From NCBI GenBank assembly GCA_034440635.1, contig JAOTON010000330.1, positions 62,001 through 126,000 on the forward strand: 64,000 bases of DNA, in the 5' to 3' direction. Under the pieces are notes generated by a model that saw nothing but the letters and a program-made list of their open reading frames with translations, was not told the DNA's origin and searched no databases. Numbering within the stretch: position 1 is the stretch's first letter; each line of letters opens with the position of its first letter. This document shows, piece after piece, positions 21,359 to 32,365 of this stretch. Both the position numbers and the translations under genes were made by a program. The DNA is from Lepas anatifera. Its lineage: Eukaryota; Arthropoda; Thecostraca; Lepadidae.

Positions 21359-24300
21359 AGTCGTAATATTTATTTGCTAGATGACTTCTTTGACAGTCGA
21401 AGACAAATTCTGACCCACAACACCTTTAAAGATAGGCACTCCCTTGGCACATTGAACCCATTAAATTATATCAGTTGGTGCCACGCCATTCCTAACCACT
21501 GGAAGAGACTTGCTGCCGGTTCAGAGCCGCTATCCGACCGGAGTAGAGATACGCTTGACCAAATTGCCATAAAAGGTACGTTGACTCCAATTCACTTAGT
21601 GAAATCAAAATTTTTCAGAGTAAAATGGCTGAAACCTATCATACCATGCGCGCAGAGCAAATGGATCAATGACGGAGTCGACTTCGCCGGAAAGTGGAAG
21701 AAAATACACACTCTCCCATTTACACTTACAAAATCTACCCGCTTACAGAGCCTGCAATACAGGATAACGAATAGATTTTTTCCAACGAGACGTTTCTTAT
21801 GTATTAGAAAGGTCATAGACGATCCGTTTTGTAAAAACTGCGGTGCGGTTGACAGTATACAACACTATTTCGTTGAGTGCGAAGAGGTCCGGTTGTTTTG
21901 GAAAGACTTAGGTAAAAAAGTGAACGAAAAATTGAGCCCACGGAATCAGTTTACTCCTGATTGCAAAAACATTCTGTTTGGAAACTTATCAACTTTAAAA
22001 GTAGTCAATTACATTATATTGATTGCAAAGCAGTTCATCGTATATCGTCGTGCACAGGATGAACAAGTTCATTAAGTCATTTCATACCATTTGTTGTAAA
22101 GCAGTTTAGCATTGAAGCGATTATTGCTAGATATGCCAAAAGTATAAATAAGTTTGAGGAAAAATGGGCGCGATTCATCAACCAAAATTCCGAATTCAAT
22201 CTTTAGGCTGATATCAATTACCTTCGAGGACTGAGTCTGACCGACCGGCGAATCCATCCACATGGCTATGTTTCGGTGTCGCGTAAAGCGTTTCGCGGGA
22301 GGGGGAGGGGAAGGAGAGGGTCAGGACATGTTACGTGTGTGATACAATTCAAGGTCTATGCTGAGTAGCAGCATGATTGGTTTCCGTGGCGAATTACAGG
22401 CTCTGCATCGTGTTATGTTCTGTGCTCGCATTCTTCGTCTATTTGACTTTGACCGTGTTGTATAATACATGGTTGTTGGAAAAAAGTATGCATACACTTA
22501 TTGGCCCAGGGGGCCACCGGTGCCCAAACCGTTTACCCCTCTAGGAAGTAAAGTCGAGATTTTTGGGCTGCAAGGTTGTTTTCAAGGTGAAATTGCACGA
22601 GACTCGAAGTTTTCCCAGATATACCACCTATACCCACTAGTACCCGAAGGTACCGACTAACCCATATATGAGTTTCAGAAAAATCATTAGAGCTATTTTT
22701 GAGAAAAACTCGGTTCTCTATTTTTTCGCAAAATCTCCGTAGACTTAACACTTTAAATTTCACGTGCAGATTGCACGCGCAAACGAATTTTCCTAGGGTA
22801 GTGACCCATACCCCAGGGTAGCTCCTCATGGGTACCCTATCATATTAAAAAAAGAAACAAAATTGTACGACGCAATTTTCAGCAAATTGCCCATCTTTGT
22901 TTCCGTAATGTTAAACCCTACGGGAAAAAGGGGGTGTCGATTGCACGTGCATCGGAGTTTTCCTGGGGTAATGACCTATGCCACAATGTAGATCACCATC
23001 GGGAACCCAACTAAGAAAAAAATCATCAAAATCGTACGAGCCGTTTTAGCTGGCACCAAGGTGCCCCGATTCGCGGCACATAGCGGAAACATGTCCCTGA
23101 TGAGTTAGCTCAGTTGATTTTCAATGGAAAATCTCAATTCTAAAGAATAAAGCTTTTCAGCATTTGCAATCACCTTCGGTTACGTGGGGGCGACGCATTT
23201 AGGGGCATCGCTGGACCGAAGGTGATTGCTCGGGCACCTATTCGTTTCTCCGGAACAGAAGACCTTTGATAGTGAATGGTTTGGTGACGTCTGCACGTGC
23301 CAAACTTGCACCTTCCTGTTTTCCGTTCACCATTCCCCCACAGAACATTTTGGCAGAAAATGACAGATTCACATCTCCGGAACGGAGGACCCTCAATAGA
23401 AACTGGCTTTGTCACGTCAGCACGTGCAAAATTCAACTTGCTGACTTCAGTTCATAACATAACCCATGCATACCAATTTTCAGCCAGATCGGACCACTTC
23501 TTGCAGAGATATAGCTCATTGGTGGTCATGCGCTACTGCGCATGCGCAGTACCCTGGTCACTGATTTCCTTAACCAGAGAGGTGTAGTCGCAGCCTTGTG
23601 GCACAGTCCCCGAAAACGTCAGCCGTAGCTCTATTTGCCTGGCCGTGGAAGCATCGTAAGTGTTCCATTGCTTTAACACTATTGCAAAGGGTATCTTCAC
23701 ACTAGGGGTGCCTATGCTTAGCAAAGAGTGCCGATAGCACCTATAATACGATCACTTCATCAGATATGACCCTAGTACCCAAAACGGTACCCGTGGATCT
23801 ATTTGTTTTTCCGTGGAAGCCTCATAAATGTTCCATTGCTTTAACACTAATGCTTAGGATATCTTCAAACTGGGCGTACCTGTGTTCATAGCAGAGGGCA
23901 GTTTGCACATATAATACTATCACTCCATTAGATGTGACCCTATTACCAAAAACGGTGGACGTAGCTCCATTTGTTTTGCCACGGAAGCATAATAAGTTTC
24001 CCACTGCTTTAACACTAAATAATACGATATATTCAAACTGAGGGTGCCCGTGTGTATAAAGGGGCACTGTTTGCACCTGTGACCATCTCAATGTATCAGA
24101 TGGTGCCAGTAATCATCGTTTCAATACGTAAAAGGGCTATCTGTACGCATAGGAAGGGTGTACTGTCCGCAAATTCAGTTTTGGAGAGGTGCCGGTGCAC
24201 ACTCAGGGTCACGTGGTACGCACTAAGTGGCACCCAAAGGGTTTCAAATGCGTTGATTAGCCACATAACCCCTCTGGGTAGAAACGTGGCAAATTTCGTC

Positions 24301-26771
24301 AAAAATGTTCCCATACAGTAGCAGCCAGGGGCTTGTGAACTTTAAAAACTAGAGAATCTTCAAAAATTTTAGAAACCTCTAAAAATCTCCTTAATGGGGG
24401 ACCTTTATCGAAACAAGTGTAGCGTAGGTATAGTATGCTAGTAGTAATAGTTGTACCAAAAGTATTATTTTTTCCCTATCTGGAACGCTCTGGCTACTGT
24501 AGGGGCCACCCACCCGAATGCAGAAGAAAAAAATATTTTGAAGGCTTTGCGCAGTGGAGGACCCCTAACCAATCTCATAGTACCCAATAACTATCCATCC
24601 ACTAGCCCCAGACACTGTGTCCACGCATGCGTACCCTTTTTGGCCCATGGTGCCACCGGTGACCCACCAGGGCCACCTCTAGGGGGCAAAGTCGAGATTT
24701 TTGGGCTGCAAGGTCATTTTCAAGGCCAAAATGCACGAAATTTCGAGTTATCCCAGATATACCACCTATACCCCCTAGCACCCAAAGGTAACACCTAACA
24801 CCCCAAAAGGGTTTGCAAGAAATCGGATAGGCCATTTTTTTCACTTTTTTAATTTTGGAAAAATCTCCGTAGACTTAACACCTAAAATTTCACGTGCAGA
24901 TTGCACGTGCAAACAAATTTTCCTGGGGCAGTGACCCATACCCCAGTGTAGGTCCCCATGGGTACCCTATCCTATTAAAAAAGAACAAAATCTATTGAGC
25001 CACTTTTCAGCAAACGGCCCATCTTTGTTTCCGTAATCTTAAACCGTATGGGAAAAAAGGGGTGTCGATTGCACGTGCATCAGAGTTTTCCTGGGGTGGT
25101 GACCTATGCCAAAGAATAGATTAACTTCAGGACCCTGTCTCTAGAAAAAAATCATCAAAATCGTACAAGCCGTTTGGGCTGGTATCAAAGTTCCCCGATT
25201 CGCGGCACTTAGCGGAAACATGTCCCTGATGAGTTAGCTCAGTTGATTTTCAATGGAAAATCTCAATTCTAAGGAATAGAGCTTTTCAGCATTTGCAATC
25301 ACCTTCGGTTACGTGGGGGCGACGCCTTTAGAGGCATCGCGGAACCGAAAGTGATTGCTCGAGCACCTATACGCTTCTCCGGAACGGAAGACCCCTGACA
25401 GTGAATGATGTTTTGACGTGTGCACGTGCAAAACTCGCACCTTGCTGTGTTCAGTTCACAAAACATCCACAACTCAGTTTGGCAGAAAATGACAAATTTG
25501 AATTTTCGAAACGGAGGACCTTCGATAGAGACTAGCTTTGTCACGTAAGCACGTGCACATCTTCCACCTTGCTGACTGTAGTTCATAACATAACACCTAT
25601 ATACCAAATTTCAGCCAAATCGTCCCTCCTTTTGGAATGATATAGCCCATTGGGAATATGCGCTACTGCGCATGCGCAGTGCCCCGGTCACTGATTGGCT
25701 GTTTTCGAGAGGTGTAGTATCAGGCTTGTGGCACTGTGCCCGAGAACTGTAGGCGTAGCTCTATTTGCTTATCCTTGCAAGTATTACAATTGTTCCGTTG
25801 CTTTAACATTAATGCATAGGGTATCTTCACACTGGCGGTACCTGTGTTTAAAGCAAAGGGTTGTTTGCACCTATAATACTATCAATCCACTCGATGTGAA
25901 CCAAAGACCAAAAACGGTGGACGTAACTTGATTTGTTTTGCCACGCAAGCATCATAAGTTTCCAACTGCTTTAACACTAATTAATAGAATATCTTCAAAC
26001 TGAGGGTTCCCGCGTGAATAAAGGGGCCCTGTTTGCACCTATGACCATCTCACTGTATCAGGTGGTGACAGTAATCGTCATTTGTATACGTAAATAGGCT
26101 ATCTGTACGAACAGGGACCGCATACTGTCCAAAAGTTCAGTTTTGGAGGTGTGGCGGTCTGTACTCAAGGTCACGTGGCACGCGCTAGGTGGCACCCAAA
26201 TGGTTTCAAATGGTTTCATTTAAAACGTAACTCCTTTGGGTACAAACGAGACAAGTTTTGTCAAAATGGTTCCCATACAGTAGCAGCCAGGGGCTTGTAA
26301 ACTCTAAAAATTAGAAAATCTCCAGAAATTTTAGAAACCTCTTAAAATTTCCTTAATGAGGGATCTTTATCGAAACAAGTGTAGGGCAGGTATGGTTTGC
26401 TAGTAGTAATAATTGCACCACAAGTGTCAATTTTTCCCTATCTGGAAAGCCCTGGTTACTGTAGGGGCCACCCACCCGACTGCAAAGGAAAAAATATATT
26501 TTAAAGGTTTTGCGCAGTGGAGGACCCCTGGCAAATATCATACTACCCAATAACCACCCATCCACTGGCCCCAGGCATTGTGTCTATGCATGCATACACT
26601 TATTGGCCCAGGATGCCACCGGTGCCCCACCGTGGCCCCCTCTAGGGGGTAAAGTCGAGATTTTTGGGCTTCCAGGTCATTTTCAAGGTGAAATTGCACA
26701 AGACTCGAAGTTTTCCCAGATATACCACCCATACCACGTAGTACCGAAAGGTACCGACTAACCCCTCAATG

Positions 26772-27007
26772 CATACGCGTCGGAAAAGGGGGGGCAGAGG
26801 GGGCCTGGCCCCCACTTTTTGGCCAAAAATTTCCTGATCTCAGTCAAAATGAGAGAAAACCGGACATTCTTATATCCAGCCGCTGCGGGAGGCAACAAAG
26901 AGCCCAAATTCGAACAGTTTTTGGTCCTGACGTTGAAAGTTTGCTGTCAGCATCAGGTTGAAGTTTGGCTGGCCCCCCCCACTTTTTTGCCGGTGGCGAC
27001 ACTTATG
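26772..27007. mobile_element. 236-bp MITE (hAT-like) with 8-bp target duplication
   Basis: The duplication cctcaatg lies at 26764-26771 and 27008-27015. The ends are imperfect inverted repeats (catacgcgtcgg against cataagtgtcgcc). G/C-rich tracts (ggcccccac, gggggggc) sit just inside both ends. The right arm lacks the insert at about 32780-32795, with one mismatch in the target. An 8-bp duplication fits hAT-type transposition. There is no coding capacity. Confidence 0.75.
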
Positions 27008-27243
27008 CCTCAATGAGTGTTATCAAAATCGTTAGAGCCACTTTTGAGAAATTTTGAAGTCTTTCATTTTTCGAAAAAATCTTATAGACTTATTACGTAA
27101 AATTTCACGTCCAAATTGCACGTGAAAACAAATTTTTCTGGGGTAGTGACCCAAACCTCCGGTGTAGGTGCCCATGGGTACCCTATCATATTAAAAAAGG
27201 AACAAAATCTATCGAGCCGATTTTCAGCAAATTGGCCATCTTT

Positions 27244-27590
27244 AACACTTAAACCAACACAGCAGGCAGATGAACGCGTTTCGACAAAAATTGTCTTCTT
27301 CAGCATCTATGGTAGGAGGGATAAGGAACCCGTCATCAAGACATTCAGCAGTTTCATCGTTTGGATTTTTGTGCAAAATTATCGTGCGATAGAAATATAA
27401 AGGCACCGTTTTTGAGGATATTCCAATAATGCTTCTTGAATTACTCTAAAATGTATACAAGCAAGCTTCGATATGAGACAATCTAGCCTTATCACTTGTT
27501 TTAAATAATGTTCTATTTTTATTTTATCATCATTATTGTTTTTGTTATTATTATATAAAACTTTTTTCTCTCTCTTTACTTAACCAACTC
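27244..27590 (-). repeat. pLTR of Penelope-like element, 3' copy
   Basis: The segment beginning 'aacacttaaaccaacacagc' is repeated at 29871-30225 in the same orientation and at 30842-31195 inverted, with only scattered differences. It contains the end of the GIY-YIG frame region at its inner border and ends at the target duplication. Confidence 0.85.
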
Positions 27591-27888
27591 CTAATACAGC
27601 CGCAGATTTTGCCCATTTCATGAAGCCTGGCCTAAGATTAAAAGTATCATTTTTAGCTATATGTGCTGCTTCTGTAGCTTTCCTATTATCTTTGTTTTTA
27701 CAAACTGCTATAATTTTAGCTCTATCCCAGTTTGGTAGATGATTTGTTTTCATGGAATGTATGACAAATGCACTGAATTCTGAGTTGTTTCGAAGGTCTC
27801 TTCTATGTTCTTTTAATCTTGTTTTTAGACCCCGTCCTGTTTCACCTATGTACGACTTCTTACACGACCCGCACGGCACCTGGTACAC
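27580..27888 (-). CDS. GIY-YIG endonuclease domain (Penelope-like element)
   Basis: The 102-residue frame opens with VYQVPCGSC (the first part of the GIY-YIG core and a cysteine pair), then SYIGETGRGLKTRLKEH (the YIG half, with the conserved Arg), and further on HSMKTNH, consistent with the family's nuclease fold. It would cut the chromosome to allow target-primed reverse transcription. It is one base out of phase with the RT frame, and the same offset occurs in the inverted copy (30287-30858). The offset therefore predates the insertion or is a property of the source copy. Confidence 0.85.
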   Translation of the reverse strand: MYQVPCGSCKKSYIGETGRGLKTRLKEHRRDLRNNSEFSAFVIHSMKTNHLPNWDRAKIIAVCKNKDNRKATEAAHIAKNDTFNLRPGFMKWAKSAAVLGVG

Positions 27889-28979
27889 TACACTTTTTGG
27901 ATCTGAGTCATCTGATCTTTCTTTTTCGCTAAGATGCTACTAAGTTTTTTACCGGAACAAAATGCTACTTTGCAACCCGTTTCTTCAAGTTTGTTTGCAA
28001 TAATTTCAGCTGGTTTGGAGTAAGGTATCGTAACACATCGTATCTGTTCCTTTTTGTTGGATTTCGCGGATCGTTTTCTTATATCTAGAGCTTTCTTTTT
28101 CATATTAATCAGAAATCCTCTCGGATATTTTAGCTTCGTGAACGAGGTCATAATATGTTCTATCTCTTCCTGCAGGTATTCCTCACTACAAATACGGAAG
28201 GCCCTAAGAAAAAATCCTAATACCACTCCTCGCTTCACCCTATCACTGTGACCTGAGTAATAATGTACATAGCATTCCTTGTTCGTTGGCTTTCGATATA
28301 CTTTGAATTTAACTTCGGCACTCCTAACAATCTCTGTGTCAAGGAAAGCTAGAGTTCTCTGATGTTCTTTTTCAATGGTGAACTGGATTTTCGGATCAAC
28401 TGAGTTTAGTTGATTGAGTTTAGTTTCTAAGTCCATATCGTTGGGGACTACAACTAATATGTCATCGACATATCGAGCCCAGATCACATTTGACCCCATT
28501 ATCTCTAGGTAATGATGTTTTTCAAGCCATTCCATGTATAGGCATGCAGCAACTGGGCTCAACGGTGAACCCATCGCAAGACCACTGTGTTGAAAGTACT
28601 CATCCGAGTTGAAAGTGAAACCACCAAAATTCATGCACATTTTTAGCAATTTTAAATAGTCTTGTTTTGGTAAGGGCAGTTGGTCAGGGTTCATGTTCTT
28701 TGTTACGGATTCGATAGCTTTCATTGCCCCCTCTACTGAAACGTTCGTAAATAATGATTTAACATCAAAACTGGCTAGAAACTTATCTGAGAAGTCGATG
28801 TCCTTAATTTTCATCATGAGGTCATCAGTATTCTGGAGGTGTGCGTCGCTGACGGCACCCAACGAGCTTGATAGGGGTCTTGCTAATACTTTGGCGATAC
28901 GATGAGGAGCACTGCCAATCCCTGACGTAATGGGACGCATCGGTATATTTGTTTTGTGCAGCTTTGGAAGACCGCGCAT
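27888..28979 (-). CDS. Penelope-type reverse transcriptase
   Basis: The 363-residue frame begins at MRGLPKLHK, the standard PLE motif, followed by PMRPITSGIGS. Further on are FDVKSLFTNV (catalytic Asp), GLAMGSPLSPV and the catalytic box ARYVDDI, then a K-rich linker toward the nuclease. These blocks are closer to telomerase-type RT than to LINE RT, as is usual for the group. The upstream part of the protein lies in another phase because of a one-base deletion in an A run at about 29012-29022. Confidence 0.9.
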   Translation of the reverse strand: MRGLPKLHKTNIPMRPITSGIGSAPHRIAKVLARPLSSSLGAVSDAHLQNTDDLMMKIKDIDFSDKFLASFDVKSLFTNVSVEGAMKAIESVTKNMNPDQLPLPKQDYLKLLKMCMNFGGFTFNSDEYFQHSGLAMGSPLSPVAACLYMEWLEKHHYLEIMGSNVIWARYVDDILVVVPNDMDLETKLNQLNSVDPKIQFTIEKEHQRTLAFLDTEIVRSAEVKFKVYRKPTNKECYVHYYSGHSDRVKRGVVLGFFLRAFRICSEEYLQEEIEHIMTSFTKLKYPRGFLINMKKKALDIRKRSAKSNKKEQIRCVTIPYSKPAEIIANKLEETGCKVAFCSGKKLSSILAKKKDQMTQIQKV

Positions 28980-28989
28980 TCGTGGTGCG

Positions 28990-29845
28990 GTAGGAGCCTC
29001 TTCCAGAAGGTGAAGGTTTTTCTTTCAGACTTTTGTAACAGTTTTCTTGTTTCTTGGTTGAATTTCTTACTGAGTTTTTCAATAAATCCAGAAGCTTTTT
29101 TCTCATAGGTATCTGTGTCTTGTACGAGATTCTTCATTTTGTTTATGTATGCAGCCTTATCCAATATCACAACTCCTCCTCCTTTATCCGCTTGAGTAAT
29201 GATTATTGACCGGTCATTGGCAAGGCTCTTCAACGCGTTCATGTATCTTCTAGGTAGTTTATCAGGTTCTTTGTCCGTTAGAGCCTTACAGCATAACAGA
29301 ATGCCTTGTATAAATCCCTTCTCTATATCATCCTCGTAATATTTGTAGTTCCTACGGACATGATCTACATAATGATCTTTGTCTCTGCCTGTATCAAACT
29401 TGAAACCAAGAGATAACGCTTCTTTTTCATAATTACTGAGTGACCGTGTTGATAAATTTGTAACTATGTCAACGTTCCCGGCTTCTTTCCATGGACTAGC
29501 ATCGCACAAATTCTTCAGTTTTTGTTTCAGTTTCGCTTTTTGTTTATCTTTGAATTTGTTGAGCTTTGTTCGTAATGATATCGACAATTGTATTCCCTTT
29601 AGTTCGTCTTTTAGAACATATATCTTATCTTTTACCTCAGCACATGCTTCTTCGAGGAATGAACGCGCAGAAGCACTAAAGGGATGATCTTTTCTTTTAA
29701 GTTGTTGAGGAGCTGATTTTGGTAAAACTTGTTCAATGATACAGTCTTGAAGGAATTTTAAACGATTGAAACTGCTGGATATCTTTTTTCTGGTGACGAA
29801 TTCTTGTCTCTCTGTGATGTTGGTTTCGATGTTCATGTCAGACAA
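28990..29845 (-). CDS. N-terminal region of the Penelope-like polyprotein
   Basis: This frame starts with ATG 29845 (MSDMNIETNITERQE) and carries a long lysine-rich, probably coiled-coil, segment (about residues 70-120). The conserved pre-RT block includes NDRSIIITQADKGGGVVILDK (about residues 230-250), which is the usual beginning of PLE reverse transcriptases. Phase changes in an A run near 29012-29022, so the downstream RT is read from 28979. The function of the N-terminal part is not defined. Confidence 0.8.
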
Positions 29846-29870
29846 TTGTATAACAGTGGTTGACAGACAT

Positions 29871-30225
29871 TAACACTTAAACCAACACAGCAGGCAGATG
29901 AACGCGTTTCGACAAAAATTGTCTTCTTCAGCATCTATGGTAGGAGGGATAAGGAACCCGTCATCAAGACATTCAGCAGTTTCATCGTTTGGATTTTTGT
30001 GCAAAATTATCGTGCGATAGAAATATAAAGGCACCGTTTTTGAGGATATTCCAATAATGCTTCTTGAATTATTCTAAAATGTATACAAGCAAGCTTCGAT
30101 ATGAGACAATCTAGCCTTATCACTTGTTTTAAATAATGTTCTATTTTTATTGTATCATCATTATTGTTTTTGTTATTATTATATAAAACTTTTTTCTCTC
30201 TCTTTACTTAACCAACTCCTAATAT
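29871..30225 (-). repeat. pLTR of Penelope-like element, 5' copy
   Basis: Direct repeat of 27244-27590. The main element unit therefore has a pLTR on each side. A segment of about 28 bp ('aatgtctgtcaaccactg...' on the minus strand, 29843-29870) lies between this pLTR and the ORF. It recurs at 31196-31216 as the outer tail of the inverted copy. Confidence 0.85.
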
Positions 30226-30286
30226 TTTTCTTAGGGCCTTCCGTATTTGTAGTGAGGAATACCTGCAGGAAGAGATAGAACATATT

Positions 30287-30550
30287 ATGACCTCGTTCAC
30301 GAAGCTAAAATATCCGAGAGGATTTCTGATTAATATGAAAAAGAAAGCTCTAGATATAAGAAAACGATCCGCGAAATCCAACAAAAAGGAACAGATACGA
30401 TGTGTTACGATACCTTACTCCAAACCAGCTGAAATTATTGCAAACAAACTTGAAGAAACGGGTTGCAAAGTAGCATTTTGTTCCGGTAAAAAACTTAGTA
30501 GCATCTTAGCGAAAAAGAAAGATCAGATGACTCAGATCCAAAAAGTGTAG
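30287..30550 (+). pseudogene. RT C-terminal fragment in the inverted Penelope-like copy
   Basis: The 87-residue frame repeats the last part of the RT frame of the main copy (MTSFTKLKYPRGFLINMKKK...) and ends at the same stop. It lacks the catalytic core and is a fragment. Confidence 0.8.
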
Positions 30551-30858
30551 TGTACCAGGTGCCGTGCGGGTCGTGTACGAAGTCGTACATAGGTGAAACA
30601 GGACGGGGTCTAAAAACAAGATTAAAAGAACATAGAAGAGATCTTCGAAACAACTCAGAATTCAGTGCATTTGTCATACATTCCATGAAAACAAATCATC
30701 TACCAAACTGGGATAGAGCTAAAATTATAGCAGTTTGTAAAAACAAAGATAATAGGAAAGCTACAGAAGCAGCACATATAGCTAAAAATGATACTTTTAA
30801 TCTTAGGCCAGGCTTCATGGAATGGGCAAAATCTGCGGCTGTATTAGGAGTTGGTTAA
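30550..30858 (+). CDS. GIY-YIG nuclease in the inverted Penelope-like copy
   Basis: Same 102-residue frame as at 27580-27888, with two substitutions that I can see (KKSYIG to TKSYIG, and FMKWAK to FMEWAK). The GIY-YIG motif is intact. It is separated from the RT fragment by the same one-base phase offset as in the main copy. Confidence 0.8.
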   Translation: MYQVPCGSCTKSYIGETGRGLKTRLKEHRRDLRNNSEFSAFVIHSMKTNHLPNWDRAKIIAVCKNKDNRKATEAAHIAKNDTFNLRPGFMEWAKSAAVLGVG

Positions 30859-31419
30859 GTAAAGAGAGAGAAAAAGTTTTATATAATAATAACAAAAACA
30901 ATAATGATGATAAAATAAAAATAGAACATTATTTAAAACAAGTGATAAGGCTAGATTGTCTCATATCGGAGCTTGCTTGTATACATTTTAGAGTAATTCA
31001 AGAAGCATTATTGGAATATCCTCAAAAACGGTGCCTTTATATTTCTATCGCACGATAATTTTGCACAAAAATCCAAACGATGAAACTGCTGAATGTCTTG
31101 ATGACGGTTCCTTATCCCTCCTACCATAGATGCTGAAGAAGACAATTTTTGTCGAAACGCGTTCATCTGCCTGCTGTGTTGGTTTAAGTGTTAATATCTG
31201 TCAACCACTGTTATACAATTGGCCATCTTTGTTTCCGTAGTGTTAAACCCTATGGGAAAAGGGGTATCGATTGCACGTGCATCGGAGTTTTCCTGGGGTA
31301 GTGACCTATGCCACAAAGTAGATCACCATCGGGACCCTATCTCTAGAAAAAATCATCGAAATCGTACGAGCCGTTTGAGCTGGCACCAAGGTGCCCCGAT
31401 TCGCGGCACTTAGCGGAAA

Positions 31420-31422
31420 CAT
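31420..31422. other. Inversion junction of the palindrome
   Basis: Plus-oriented unit sequence 'gcggaaacat' changes directly to minus-oriented unit sequence 'cattgaaaatgacg'. The three bases 'cat' fit both sides, a microhomology join. Confidence 0.75.
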
Positions 31423-32365
31423 TGAAAATGACGATTACTTGCACCATCTGATGGATTGAGATGGTCATAGGTTCAAACAGTGCCCGTCGGGACACACGGG
31501 CACCATCAGTTTGAAGATATCCTATTAATTAGTGTTAAAGTAGTGGGAGACTTATGATGCTCGTATGGCGAAACAATTAAAGATACGTCCACCGCTTTTG
31601 GTAATAGGTTCACGTTTAATGGAGTGATAGTAGTATAGGTGAAAACAGCCCTCTGCTATAAATACAGGTACCCTCAGTGTGAAGATACCCTAAGCATTAG
31701 TGTTAAAGCAATGGGATACTTATGATACTTGCACGGCCAAACAAATAGAGCTACGCCTACCGTTTTCGGGGAGAGTGCCACAAGCCTGCTACTACACCTC
31801 TCTGAATCAGCCGAACAGTGACCAAGACACTGCGCATGCGCAGTGGCATATACCCTCAATGGGCGATATCTCTGCAACAAGTGGGCCGATTCGGCTGAAA
31901 ATAGGTGTGTAGGGGTAATGTTATGAACTAATGTCAGCACGATCGAAGTTTTGCACGTGCTCACGTGACAAAACCAGTCTCTACCGAGGGTCCTTCCTTC
32001 CGGAGATCCCAATTTGATATTTTCTGCCGAATTCTTCTGCAGGAATTTTAGGAACTGTAAACCGGAATGTGCAAGTGTTGCACGTGCAGATGTCCTAAAA
32101 ATTGACTGTCAAGGGTCTTCCGTTGCCGAGAAGCGAAAAGGTGCTCGGGCAATCACCTTCGGTCCCGCGATGCCCCTAAAGGCGTCGCCCCCACGTTTTC
32201 CGTTCCGGAGAAGCAAAAAGGTGCTCAAGCAATCACCTTCGGTCCCGCGATGCCTCAAGAGGCGTCGCCCCCACGTAACCGAAGGTGATTTCCAATGCTG
32301 AAAAGCTCTCTTCTTTAGAATTGAGATTTTCCATTGAAAATCAACTGAGCTAACTCGTTAGGGAC
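31423..32365 (-). repeat. Loop of the palindrome (single-copy macrosatellite segment)
   Basis: About 943 bp of macrosatellite in minus orientation lies between the two paired arms. It contains the 5' part of one unit, the palindromic actgcgcatgcgcagt site (core 31832-31841) and the distal part of unit D'. An internal near-duplicate occurs at 32120-32285, where the block 'gcaatcaccttcggtcccgcgatgc' type sequence is present twice. Confidence 0.75.

Larger units (their letters stand above)
18401..22075 (+). pseudogene. LINE ORF2: endonuclease plus reverse transcriptase, four in-frame stops
   Basis: The reading phase is unbroken from ATG 18401 to the TAA at 22073-22075 (1225 codons), with no frameshift. 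It is interrupted by TAG at 19001-19003, TGA at 19586-19588, TAA at 19952-19954 and TAA at 21356-21358. Domains in order are apurinic endonuclease (about residues 1-240), linker, RT (about 400-800), thumb and C-terminal region, and a CCHC-like motif near residue 1145 (CKNCGAVDSIQHYFVEC). Four nonsense changes without any indel is unusual for an old pseudogene and suggests fairly recent insertion followed by point mutation. Confidence 0.85.
18144..22485 (+). mobile_element. LINE (L1/Tx1-like) inserted in the left arm
   Basis: The element is flanked by a perfect 17-bp duplication gtatgcatacacttatt at 18127-18143 and 22486-22502. The right arm has the uninterrupted site at 39506-39522. It encodes an apurinic-type endonuclease, a reverse transcriptase and a C-terminal Cys/His motif in one continuous phase, with four in-frame stops. 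The 3' end is a short A run. No ORF1 is present: only about 257 bp precede the endonuclease start, so the copy is probably 5'-truncated or from a family lacking ORF1. Clade assignment rests on RT and endonuclease phrasing. Confidence 0.9.
30226..31195 (+). mobile_element. Inverted, 5'-truncated Penelope-like copy
   Basis: This segment is the reverse complement of about 27244-28215, with very few differences. The junction at 30225/30226 joins pLTR sequence directly to the middle of the RT region ('tttttcttagggcc'). It contains the RT C-terminus, the nuclease and a pLTR. High identity to the main copy suggests both arose in one insertion event. Confidence 0.85.
27244..31216 (-). mobile_element. 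Penelope-like element with inverted partial copy
   Basis: The insertion is bracketed by a 10-14 bp duplication (aattggccatcttt at 27230-27243 and 31217-31230). The right arm keeps the empty site at 32557-32570. The main copy lies on the minus strand: N-terminal region, RT, GIY-YIG nuclease, and a pLTR-like repeat on both sides (27244-27590 and 29871-30225). Beyond that, 30226-31195 is an inverted, 5'-truncated second copy with its own pLTR. Such direct-plus-inverted arrangement and a short tail after the pLTR are characteristic of Penelope-like elements. Confidence 0.9.
17431..31422 (+). repeat. Left arm of the long palindrome
   Basis: Macrosatellite units B (part), C and D run in plus orientation from 17431 to 31422 and match 40218 back to 32366 in reverse complement. 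Removing the LINE (4359 bp with one target copy), the MITE (244 bp) and the Penelope-like element (3987 bp) leaves about 5402 bp. The right arm without its hAT is about 5398 bp. In a roughly 320-base stretch compared by eye (24710-25030 against 34880-34540) I count about four differences. Tandem neighbours within an arm are visibly more diverged than the two arms are from each other. Confidence 0.9.
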
